DNA from: Ohtaekwangia sp036786105
GTDB lineage: Bacteria > Bacteroidota > Bacteroidia > Cytophagales > Cyclobacteriaceae
Reading direction: 5' to 3'
DNA length: 64,000 nt
Assembly (NCBI RefSeq): GCF_036786105.1
Contig: NZ_DAIQRQ010000025.1
Coordinates: 1 to 64,000 of the forward strand
Part shown: in pieces, positions 40,705 to 49,700 of the stretch
Position numbering within the stretch: the stretch's first letter is position 1
How the letters are laid out: the number at the start of each line of letters is the position of its first letter
Notes under the pieces: generated by a model
What the model was told of the DNA's origin: nothing
The model's input: the letters and a program-made list of their open reading frames with translations, nothing else
The model's database searches: none
Position numbers and translations under genes: made by a program

Positions 40705-40942
40705 TTAACATCTTCAAATTGTCACGATAAACAAAGATAGCTAAAATGGAGAAGATCACAACAAACACAAATCCGAAAAACATCAGCATCATCGATTTCC
40801 CTGTCAATACTCCGGGTGACTGCTGAACAATTAAGGAGAGCACACCCGTAATAGCAGCAAGAATAGCAACCGATAATATTTTCAAAATTTCAACATTGAG
40901 CTTTAGCTTTTGATCTAAATAGAACTTCTCCTTCTCATCCAT
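40705..40942 (-). CDS. Partial two-helix membrane protein (cut by the gap)
   Basis: The first 79 codons of a minus-strand gene run into the gap. The product begins MDEKEKFYLDQKLKLNVEIL, then has two hydrophobic helices (SVAILAAITGVLSLIV and MMLMFFGFVFVVIFSILAIF) and ends at FVYRDNLKML next to the Ns. The ATG at 40942 is preferred; a TTG three codons upstream is in frame. It probably forms an operon with the 50-residue ORF beyond the gap. I do not recognise the family. Confidence 0.65.
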
Positions 40943-41029
40943 AAATAACAAAACAACGAGTTAAAATAACGCCATCAATTGATCGTTAAAAATGCATAAT
41001 TTTCAAATCTGAAACAACGTTCATTCTCC

Positions 41030-42343
41030 ATGAGATTTACCGTACCACTTCTGGTGATATTTCCGCTTGCAGCCTTCGCCCAGAAAGAAGTAAGAACTTA
41101 TTACGATCAGCAGCAGAAACACATCCAGGAAGTATATACTGCCTCGAAAGAAGACGATCAGAAAATTATCGGTAAATACCTGCGCTATTACGAGAATGGT
41201 AACGTGATGGTAGAAGGTAATTTTGACGATGGTGTGAAGTCGGGACTCTTTACCGAGTATCATGAGAACGGCAAACTTGCGCGCAAGCTTCACTTCGTAA
41301 ACGGCATGCGTCATGGCCCTGTAGAAGTTTTTAACGAAGAAGGTAAACCTGTACAGAAAGCCTACTATCAAAACGATAAGCTCACCGACAGCATTCAATA
41401 TTACTTCGACAACGGCAATCTGAAAAGTGAAACTTACTTTGTAAAAGGTAAACCGGAAGGACTGGTAAAAGAATTTTATGCCACAGGCAAGATCAAGAAA
41501 GAGATAACTTACAAGGATGGAAAACCCAACGGCATTACACGCACCTTTTACGAAGACGGCAAAGTAGAAACGGAAGCCAACTATAAAGAAGGTATACTTA
41601 CCGGCTTCTATAAAAATTACTATCCCAACGGTCAGCTTGAAACCGTGTCCACTATGGACGAAGGTTCACGTAATGGCCAATTCAAAACCTATGATCGGGA
41701 AGGGCATCTGATTGTAGAGGGAAGTTTTCTGGCCGGCAAACTTCATGGCGATAATACGGGCTACTTCGCCGATGGTGCTATACAACATCGCTTCAAGTAC
41801 AAAGCCGGCAAGAAGACGGGCACCAACTATGAATACTATCCTTCCGGAAAAGTGAAAGTAAAAGAACAGGTGGCTTCGAATGGCATCGACGCAACGGTAG
41901 AGGCACTGGCCGAAAACGGTGCCCTGCAATCCGTAAAGAAATTCAGGAATGAAAAACCGCATGGCCTTTGGATCACCTATTTCGAAAACGGTAAAACGGT
42001 GCATATAAAAGAGACTTACGAGAATGGTAAGCTCGGAGGCTTGCGCTATACCTATTTCCCTTCCGGTAAGATACAGCGCGAAGAAACCTGGAAGTTCGAT
42101 CTGCTTGCCGGTCCCGTCAAGACCTATTATGAAAGTGGCACTTTAGAGTCACTAACCTTATATCGCTCCAGTCGCAAGCAAGGCTTGTACACAGCCTACT
42201 TCCCCAACGGTCGCATTAAAGAACAGGGCGAGTATGCTGCTGATAAAAAGAACAAAGACTGGAAGGAATACGATGAAGAGGGCAAACTGATCAGCACCAC
42301 CACCTATCGGGTTGGGAGCCTCATAAAAACCGTAAAGCCATGA
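41030..42343 (+). CDS. Exported MORN-repeat protein
   Basis: This 437-residue protein has a signal peptide (residues 1-17, ending AFAQ). Tandem 23-residue MORN_2-type repeats of the pattern YYxNGxVxxExxYxxGxxxGxxxx run almost to the end. Examples are YYENGNVMVEGNFDDGVKSG and YYPNGQLETVSTMDEGSRNG. I count about 16 units. Such proteins are often called YwqK-family antitoxins in databases, but no toxin gene is beside it. It lies upstream of purC with a degenerate repeat in the gap. The role is unknown, possibly binding in the periplasm or at the surface. Confidence 0.85.
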   Translation: MRFTVPLLVIFPLAAFAQKEVRTYYDQQQKHIQEVYTASKEDDQKIIGKYLRYYENGNVMVEGNFDDGVKSGLFTEYHENGKLARKLHFVNGMRHGPVEVFNEEGKPVQKAYYQNDKLTDSIQYYFDNGNLKSETYFVKGKPEGLVKEFYATGKIKKEITYKDGKPNGITRTFYEDGKVETEANYKEGILTGFYKNYYPNGQLETVSTMDEGSRNGQFKTYDREGHLIVEGSFLAGKLHGDNTGYFADGAIQHRFKYKAGKKTGTNYEYYPSGKVKVKEQVASNGIDATVEALAENGALQSVKKFRNEKPHGLWITYFENGKTVHIKETYENGKLGGLRYTYFPSGKIQREETWKFDLLAGPVKTYYESGTLESLTLYRSSRKQGLYTAYFPNGRIKEQGEYAADKKNKDWKEYDEEGKLISTTTYRVGSLIKTVKP

Positions 42344-42358
42344 GGGAAGTATTTTCAA

Positions 42359-42388
42359 TCAACGGTTAACGTATAACGGTATTCCGAA
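42359..42388. repeat. TTAACGATTAAC-type degenerate repeat
   Basis: The sequence aacggttaacgtataacggt lies in the gap between the MORN protein and purC. It is a short copy of the family described at 22577-22656. Confidence 0.45.
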
Positions 42389-42432
42389 CTCCCGATTTCT
42401 TTCGTTAATTTGCCGGCGACTATTCCAAGCGT

Positions 42433-43395
42433 ATGCAGGCAATCAAGGAAACCAACTTCAAATTCCCCGGCCAGACAGGGTTCTACAAAGGCAAAGTCCG
42501 TGATGTTTATTATTTCGGAGACCGTATGGCGATGGTTGCCAGCGACCGTATTTCAGCTTTTGATGTGATTCTGCCCCGCGCTATTCCAGATAAAGGAAGG
42601 GTATTGAACCAGATTGCTGCCTTTAATCTGCAGGCTACCAAACACCTGGTGCCCAATTGGGTAATGGCTACGCCCGATCCGAATGTTACCATCGGTTTTA
42701 AGTGTGAGCCCTTTGCTGTAGAGATGGTGGTGCGCGGCTACCTGGCTGGCCACGCGTGGCGCGAGTATAAAGCCGGCAAGCGCACGCTCTGCGGTGTTCC
42801 GCTGCCCGAAGGCCTAAAGGAAAACGACAAACTCCCCCAGCCTATTATTACCCCCACAACCAAGGCACATGTAGGCCACGATGAAGATATATCGCGCGAA
42901 GAAATTCTGAAGCGCGGCATTGTAAGCGAAAGCGACTATAATACACTGGAAGAATATACCTTCAGGCTTTTCAAAAAAGGCACTGAGCTTGCTGCCGAAC
43001 GCGGCCTTATTCTGGTAGATACCAAGTATGAATTTGGCAAACACAACGACACGATTTACCTGATCGATGAAGTGCATACGCCCGATTCGTCACGCTATTT
43101 TTATGCGGATGGCTACGCGGCCCGCCAGCAGGCGGGAGAACCGCAGAAGCAACTTTCCAAAGAGTTTGTGCGGCAATGGCTGATCGAAAATGGCTTCCAG
43201 GGAAAGGATGGCCAGCAGGTGCCCGAAATGACAGATGAGATCGTGAGCTCCATCTCGGCCCGTTACAAAGAACTTTATCAACTGGTGCGGGGGGAAGCAC
43301 TGCCTCCGGTAGACTATTCAGGAATTACCCAAAGAATTGAGCAAAGCATTCTCAATTCAATAAATTCCGTTAACTTGGAAAGTCAGAAAATCTAG
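42433..43395 (+). CDS. purC: Phosphoribosylaminoimidazole-succinocarboxamide synthase
   Basis: This 320-residue enzyme makes SAICAR from CAIR, aspartate and ATP in purine synthesis. The ATP-grasp-like signature GKVRDVYYFGDRMAMVASDR (near residue 20) is intact, as are ISAFDVILPRAIPDKGRVLN and the aspartate-binding region LVDTKYEFGK. The longer (~300-residue) form is the one found in many Bacteroidota and in yeast. Other pur genes are not adjacent, so it is a stand-alone copy. The STAS gene follows after 53 bases. Confidence 0.96.
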   Translation: MQAIKETNFKFPGQTGFYKGKVRDVYYFGDRMAMVASDRISAFDVILPRAIPDKGRVLNQIAAFNLQATKHLVPNWVMATPDPNVTIGFKCEPFAVEMVVRGYLAGHAWREYKAGKRTLCGVPLPEGLKENDKLPQPIITPTTKAHVGHDEDISREEILKRGIVSESDYNTLEEYTFRLFKKGTELAAERGLILVDTKYEFGKHNDTIYLIDEVHTPDSSRYFYADGYAARQQAGEPQKQLSKEFVRQWLIENGFQGKDGQQVPEMTDEIVSSISARYKELYQLVRGEALPPVDYSGITQRIEQSILNSINSVNLESQKI

Positions 43396-43448
43396 GAATT
43401 TTAAATAAAAGACGGTCTCGTACCCATCCCAGAAAATTATATAGCAAG

Positions 43449-43826
43449 ATGAAATATACGATCGACAAGCAAGAGAAGTACTGCATGCTGAAGTTGCATG
43501 AAGAGAAGTTGGACTCCAGCGTGGCGCCCGGTCTGAAATCTGAGTTGATTACACTTCATGCTGAAGGTATGAAGAACATTATACTCGATCTGTCGGACGT
43601 AAAATATACCGACTCCTCCGGCCTGAGCGCTTTGCTCGTGGGCAACCGGATTATGCAGGAAGATGGCGGCATCTTTGTGCTGGCTTCGCTTTCCGAACAC
43701 ACCATGAAACTTATCAAAATATCACAACTCGACAGCGTATTGAATATTCTGCCCACTGCAGAAGAAGCGATCGATGCAGTATATATGCACGAGATCGAAA
43801 AAGATCTCAAGAGTGGTGAACAATAA
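43449..43826 (+). CDS. STAS-domain anti-sigma factor antagonist
   Basis: This 125-residue STAS protein has the phosphorylation motif YTDSSGLSALLVGNR (near residue 56). The Ser is the site that anti-sigma kinases modify in SpoIIAA-type proteins. It may belong to a partner-switching system that controls a sigma factor or surface processes. No RsbW-like kinase or PP2C phosphatase is nearby, so the partner is elsewhere. The acidic C-terminal tail (HEIEKDLKSGEQ) is not conserved. A terminator follows. Confidence 0.9.
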   Translation: MKYTIDKQEKYCMLKLHEEKLDSSVAPGLKSELITLHAEGMKNIILDLSDVKYTDSSGLSALLVGNRIMQEDGGIFVLASLSEHTMKLIKISQLDSVLNILPTAEEAIDAVYMHEIEKDLKSGEQ

Positions 43827-43851
43827 CCAGGTAAAAAACATTATCAAGTAT

Positions 43852-43885
43852 GACCAAAGCTCCTCCGGGTTTTGGTCTTTTTATT
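43852..43885 (+). terminator. Terminator between the STAS gene and rnz
   Basis: The stem GACCAAA/TTTGGTC (43852-43877) with a 12-base loop is followed by a T run (43878-43882). It lies 26 bases past the STAS stop codon and 22 before the rnz ATG. Confidence 0.75.
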
Positions 43886-43898
43886 TCTGTGCTAAAAC

Positions 43899-44816
43899 AT
43901 GAGCTTTAAAGTTACGATACTAGGTTCAAGTGGTGCCATGCCTGCTTATGGACGCCATCCTTCTGCACAGTTGGTTGAAATACAGAACCGGCATTTTCTG
44001 GTAGACTGTGGTGAAGGTGCGCAGATGCAGCTCATGCGGCTGGACATCAGCCACCATCGCATCGGTCATATCTTCATCAGTCACTTGCATGGCGATCATT
44101 ACCTGGGCCTGATGGGCCTGATCTTCACCATGCATTTGCAACGCAGAACGAACGACCTGCATATATATAGTCATCGCGGGCTCGATGAGATCATCACCAC
44201 GCAACTGCGATATTCGCGCTCCTCTCCTTCTTTCAAAATCATCTTTCATCGCCTGGAGAAGGGTGAACGAAAAATTATATTCGAAGACGATGCACTGACG
44301 GTGGAGACAATTCCGCTGCAACACAAGATACGCTGCTCGGGATTTCTCTTTCGGGAAAAACCCAAACCAAGACGCATCGACAAAACGCGTTTGCCTGAAG
44401 GTTTGCTCATTCAACAAATAGCTTCATTGAAACGCGGTGACGATGTTGTGGATGAACAGGGAAATATACTTTATAAAAATACCGACCTTACGCTTTCGCC
44501 ACGCAAGTCTCGGAGTTATGCCTATTGTTCTGATACAGCATTCCAGGAAACAATAGCAGATCAGATCCGTGGCATCGACATGCTATATCACGAAGCTACC
44601 TTTGCCAACGATGAAATATTGAAAGCGCGTGATACATTGCACAGCACTGCCGCACAGGCTGCACAGCTGGCCACGCTGGCAGGTGTAAGCAAACTTCTGC
44701 TTGGCCATTTCTCCGCCCGCTATAAAGATTTAACGCCTATATTGGAAGAAGCCAAGCCGATCTTCGCGAATACGCACCTGGCGCTGGAAGGTGAAGAATT
44801 TAAGTTACAGGAATAG
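43899..44816 (+). CDS. rnz: Ribonuclease Z
   Basis: This 305-residue metallo-beta-lactamase-fold endonuclease matures tRNA 3' ends. The metal-binding motif SHLHGDHYLG (near residue 61-70) is intact. The other ligands are visible in YHEATF (near residue 230) and LLGHFSARY (near 267). Length is right for the short bacterial RNase Z. The start follows directly from the terminator. It may be co-transcribed with the transporter gene, which begins nine bases after it ends. Confidence 0.95.
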   Translation: MSFKVTILGSSGAMPAYGRHPSAQLVEIQNRHFLVDCGEGAQMQLMRLDISHHRIGHIFISHLHGDHYLGLMGLIFTMHLQRRTNDLHIYSHRGLDEIITTQLRYSRSSPSFKIIFHRLEKGERKIIFEDDALTVETIPLQHKIRCSGFLFREKPKPRRIDKTRLPEGLLIQQIASLKRGDDVVDEQGNILYKNTDLTLSPRKSRSYAYCSDTAFQETIADQIRGIDMLYHEATFANDEILKARDTLHSTAAQAAQLATLAGVSKLLLGHFSARYKDLTPILEEAKPIFANTHLALEGEEFKLQE

Positions 44817-44825
44817 TATATATCT

Positions 44826-45611
44826 ATGCAACCTACACTCGAACAAAAACGCAACCGCCTTTTTCTCATTCTTACGGGAATATTTGTTACAAACACGCTG
44901 CTCGCCGAAATACTGGGAGCCAAGATATTCTCGGCCGAAGCTACGGTGGGACTGCAGCCTGCGCACCTCAATATTCTCGGCCTTACTATGGATTTCAACC
45001 TGACTGCAGGCGTGGTAATCTGGCCGGCTGTTTTCATCACCACCGATCTTATCAACGAATACTTTGGTAAACCGGGCGTAAAACGAATCAGTTACCTGAC
45101 GGCTATCCTGATAGCATACGCATTCCTGGTCATCTTTCTCACAATACATCTTCCGCCTGCTGATTGGTGGATCAGTGCCTATAGTAAAGATCCGCAAGGC
45201 AACACCCTGAATATCGATTATGCATTTGGTAAAATATTCGGGCAAGGGCAACGCATCATCATTGCGTCGCTCACAGCTTTTATCATTAGCCAGCTGGTAG
45301 ATGTATTTGTTTTTCACAAGCTGCGAAATGTTACCGGCAGCAAGTATCTCTGGCTTCGCGCTACCGGCTCTACGCTGGTGTCGCAGTTCGTAGATAGTTT
45401 TGTTGTTCTTTATATCGCATTCTCGGGAACGTTCTCAAACAAGCAAATTATAGCCATCGGTATCACAAACTATATCTATAAATTCACTGTAGCAATTCTT
45501 CTTACACCCCTGATATATTTTGGTCATACGCTGATCGACAAATACCTCGGGAAAGAACATGCAGAGCAAATGTCAGAAACCGCGGCGGGGCAAAGTAGAG
45601 GTTTCTTCTAG
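44826..45611 (+). CDS. Queuosine-precursor transporter (YhhQ/VUT family)
   Basis: This 261-residue membrane protein belongs to the YhhQ (ECF-type, VUT) family. It is thought to import the queuosine precursor preQ0 or preQ1. There are about six to seven hydrophobic helices. The family-typical ADLINEYFG region appears as TTDLINEYFGKPGV near residue 77, and QFVDSFVVLYIAF lies near residue 185. It lies nine bases after rnz, suggesting a tRNA-maturation theme, and is closed by a bidirectional terminator. Confidence 0.9.
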   Translation: MQPTLEQKRNRLFLILTGIFVTNTLLAEILGAKIFSAEATVGLQPAHLNILGLTMDFNLTAGVVIWPAVFITTDLINEYFGKPGVKRISYLTAILIAYAFLVIFLTIHLPPADWWISAYSKDPQGNTLNIDYAFGKIFGQGQRIIIASLTAFIISQLVDVFVFHKLRNVTGSKYLWLRATGSTLVSQFVDSFVVLYIAFSGTFSNKQIIAIGITNYIYKFTVAILLTPLIYFGHTLIDKYLGKEHAEQMSETAAGQSRGFF

Positions 45612-45631
45612 CCACTATAATTTTATCAAAC

Positions 45632-45665
45632 AAAAAAGGATCAACTGCTCACCCGATCCTTTTTT
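45632..45665. terminator. Bidirectional terminator
   Basis: The 11-base perfect stem AAAAAAGGATC/GATCCTTTTTT (45632-45642 and 45655-45665) has a 12-base loop. It terminates the plus-strand transporter and the minus-strand PorP gene. Confidence 0.9.
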
Positions 45666-45688
45666 ATGGATATACATGTATAACTTCA

Positions 45689-46753
45689 TCAGTTCCAGAA
45701 CCCGTCTTTGCTGTTGAAAGTAGGGCACGGTATCAGTTTATACTTCCGTTTATCACTGCGCTGGCGCGGCTTCGAGTTGAATTCGTAAATGATTGATATT
45801 TCGTGTGCCCCTCCTGAAGCTGTTCCCATCTGCGAAATGGTAAAGTCATAACTATACCCTACCGAGAACTGGCTGAAATATAGTCCCAGTGTAAGGATGA
45901 GTGCATCCTGCTGAATGGAATTGTTAATCGATTGCTGGAACGGTTTGCCCCTATACCAAACTCCCACCGACACCGGGTCGATATGATAATTTACACCGAG
46001 ATCCAGTTGGGAAAATGATTTTCCCTGCATGCGGTAAATGAACGATGGCGTGAGGTATGATGGCCGCGATCCATTACGAGGGCCGCTGCTCAGGTTAAGT
46101 TTGGCGCCTGCATGAATGGTGGTCTTCATCGGCAAGCGACTCGCTTCATTCAACACGGATATACTGGGTTGATTCATGTGCGAGAAGGCCGCACCCAGCC
46201 ACAAGCTCTTGGAGTATATAAGAAAGCCTGATCCGAAATCAAAATAAGAAGCATTGCCAAGACGCGCTACATCCGGATCGAGCGATGATCCGGGCTGATC
46301 GTACTCTACATCCAAATCTTTACCCAATCGCACTTTGGTTCGGTCTATACCGTTGGTACCATATCCAAAATATAGTCCGGGAGAAAACACGATGTTCTGC
46401 GTGAGCTTTACTTTGTATGAATATAGCAATCCAGCCGTGGTGGTACGCCATCCGGCTGTGCCCATGCGATCCGTAGTTACTAAAAATCCGAAACCACTGC
46501 GCAGCTCCTCCACAAACATATCGTATGATGCAGCGTAAGTAGTAAATGCCTTTGGTAAGCTTGGCCATTGTATGCGATAGTTCATAGCCAGTCGCTGCTG
46601 TGGTGTAATACCGGCAAAGCCCGGATTCAGGTACAGCGGAGCCTGATAGTATTGCGAGAACTGCGGGTCTTGTGCAACGGCTGCTCCCCACGCTACCAGT
46701 ATCAGCACGGCAACGCTCATCCATCGTTTCATCTTGTATATAGTCTGCATCAT
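45689..46753 (-). CDS. PorP/SprF-family T9SS outer-membrane protein
   Basis: This 354-residue outer-membrane protein has a signal peptide (about residues 1-27, ending AVAQDP). The family signature FSQYYQAPLYLNPGFAGI directly follows, with the region FLVTTDRMGTAGW. The rest is beta-barrel strands ending in SIIYEFN. PorP/SprF proteins help secrete or anchor type B T9SS cargo at the surface. It overlaps the end of the 2962-residue gene by four bases (ATGA), so it is almost certainly the dedicated partner of that protein. Confidence 0.93.
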   Translation of the reverse strand: MMQTIYKMKRWMSVAVLILVAWGAAVAQDPQFSQYYQAPLYLNPGFAGITPQQRLAMNYRIQWPSLPKAFTTYAASYDMFVEELRSGFGFLVTTDRMGTAGWRTTTAGLLYSYKVKLTQNIVFSPGLYFGYGTNGIDRTKVRLGKDLDVEYDQPGSSLDPDVARLGNASYFDFGSGFLIYSKSLWLGAAFSHMNQPSISVLNEASRLPMKTTIHAGAKLNLSSGPRNGSRPSYLTPSFIYRMQGKSFSQLDLGVNYHIDPVSVGVWYRGKPFQQSINNSIQQDALILTLGLYFSQFSVGYSYDFTISQMGTASGGAHEISIIYEFNSKPRQRSDKRKYKLIPCPTFNSKDGFWN

Positions 46754-49700
46754 CGGATCAGTGTTACGTCCCCTACTTGTGTTGTTCGTTGCTCATCAGA
46801 TAAGCGCATCGTGATCTTGTATACATATACACCTGCCGGCAATAGCCGGCCGTTTTTGTCGTAGCCATCCCATCCCTGGCCCTTGTCTTTACTTTCAAAA
46901 AGCAGGTTGCCCCAGCGATCGTATATCTGCATCTGAAATTCCTGCACACCTTCCATGATCGGACGGAATACATCATTGAAAAGTCCGTCACTATATCCAC
47001 CATTCGGCCCGGACGTATCGGGCGTAAAAGCATTCGGTATCTTTACACGTCCACCCTTCTTGCCTATCACCACCTGCGTAGCCGTATCGTAGCAAACAAG
47101 GTCACCATCTTTTATACCATCACCATCGAAGTCTTTCGGACCAAAGTTATAGGCAGCAGCCAGCATAATGGTATAATTACCTTCGGTCTTATAATAATGC
47201 TCCGGTTGAAATTCGATTGAAGTTTCTCCATCGTTGAAATCCCAATAGTAATGATTGGCGCGCAGAGAATTGTTGCGCATCTGTATACCTTTATCATCCG
47301 GCACATAAACGATCGTATCGGGCACTACCTCAAATGCTGCGAATGGCGGATCCATAATCTGGATTGGTGTGTTCCTGTTATCCGATTGTGCCGACTGACC
47401 TGTTATGGAATTGGTAGTTTTCAGGAAGATCACATACTCTCCGGGGCCCGATACTTTAAATACCGGCTTTACCTCATTGGACACTACCAATGTGTTACCT
47501 GCTTTATCTTTCAGCGTCCATTCATATATATCGCCAGTCGCGCGGTTGTCAGTGATCGTGATGTTGGTTGGGAAGCAGGCCGCTTGTGGTGTATAACTAA
47601 AATCTGCCGCGAGTGGAGGAAGTATTATCTGAATCGTAACGGTCTTGTCTTTAAGACATGATAGTCCTGCAGCTTGTGCCACCTTGTTGGTCACTACCAG
47701 GCGTATATCTTTATCGCCAATCGAAGTATAGCTGACCTGCGGCGGAGTATAACCATCAAATATAGCAGGCGATGATGCCGTACCAAACTCCCAGGTATAG
47801 CTGAAGTCACCGTCATTTGCGGGCAACGATGTATCCTGAAAATCGGCATAAGCAACACCACCGGTATAGAGTGTAATGCCTGTGGTATTGAAATCAGCCA
47901 TCATACCACGATATACGGTTACCGGCATAACCAATTCTGCCGAGCAGAAACCGTTGCTCACCTGGTATACAATTTCATACACCACCGTCTGCGTTGTGTT
48001 GTTCACCAGGGTGTATTCCTGTGATGATGGTGTTGAAAAGATACGTTCCTCGCGAACTTCTGTTGCATTCCCCTGCATTCGATAGAACCAGCGATGTGAA
48101 GTTCCACCTATCGTTGTATTGACAAACCTAACGCTCTCACCACTGCAGATCGCGTTCTTATCGGCCACTGCATTGATATATATAGTCGGGTATACCGTAA
48201 TGTTCTGTGCAGGCGACTCTTTTATACATGCTGCTACTGTAGTACTGCGCGCGGTCAATGTAACCGGCAGCACAGTATTACCCCCCACGTTGGCACTGGT
48301 AAAATCGTGTGTTACCTGCTGCACTACCGGTGTAGCCGGACTGGCTATTGCCGGAATCACTTGCTGTGCGGAGCCGTCATTCCAGGTCCATACATATTCA
48401 ACATCCGGGTATACCGTCCAGGTAAAGGTATAAGTTCCACCACTGCATTGTGCCGTTGTCGGAGCAATGGTGAAATCGGTATTCATGTTGATCATTTTCA
48501 CTGTAACCGGTAACGGGTAAGAAGCAGGTTCACATCCGTAGAAATCTTTCAGATGTGTAAGGGTGAAAGTCTTGGTCGAAGTGTAATTCAATATCGGCAC
48601 CGGTCGGTCATCACCACCCACTAAACTAAACGTGGACGTGCCATCAGTATAATCAAAGTTGTAAGGCGCTTGTCCGGTAAATTGGAAATCAAGTGTAAAG
48701 AATCCATTCTCACATACTTCGCCCGGAGCACTTAGCGTTGCCGTTGGCAAATCATGTACGGTAACTTTCACAACATCCGATATATCTTCAGCACATGTTC
48801 CGGATGCTACTACTCTTCGATAATACGTTAAGTCTGTGAGTGCCGGAGGATCATATACAGGCATATTGTTAACACCCGCTGCCGGTGTAAAGCTGATGTT
48901 ATCGACCGACTGCTCCCAACGGTATACGTAGTTTCCTATACCGCCGAAAGGTTGTGTCAGTTCCTGGAATGCTGAAGGGTCTGCACCTTCGCATATATCT
49001 TTATCGAATCCAATCACGCCAGCAAACAATGGAATCGGATCGATCAACAATTCCGGCAATGATGTTTTCCGGCAACCTTTTGTATCGGTTACAGTAATGG
49101 TATAGAGTACATTCGCTGATAATCCTTCGAAGCTTCCATCGGTTTGCCCGGTAAGGTTCAGCGGGTCCTGATCCAGCACATAGGTATATCCGGGATTCCC
49201 ACCGGTGATATGGGCTATATCTACACTGATCTCTCCATCGGATTGTCCGGCACAGCTCACATCATAACCGTTGTAATCGGATGTAATGTCGATAGCAAAA
49301 GATATATCGTTTGGCTGCTTCACCACGATATTCGATACGAACTTGGTACAGTTGTTCTTGTCTTCAATGCGCACGGTATAGGTTGTAGCGCGCAGGCCGG
49401 TAAATTGGTGATTCACGGCATCGTACGGAGCGTTGGAATCCTGTAACAAAGAGAAGTTCAACGGATCGCCACCCGCCATGGATGTACCGCCCGTAGCGGT
49501 TATCTGAATAACACCATCGGGCGCAGGATCGTTAAAACAACTTACATCGGTTACAGTCGGAGTACCCGGAACGATGGGGTCAGGTTGAAGCAAGGTAATC
49601 GGTGCAGAATCTTCGCATCCTTCTGCATTGCGGGTATATATAGTATAGTTACCGGCTGCGAGGTTTGTGAACAACACTGTGGGCACGAAGGTGGTGCCAT

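Noticed and set aside
40411..40740. Frames that read across the 100 Ns
   Set aside because: They exist only because the Ns are translated as unknown residues. The gap length is unknown.
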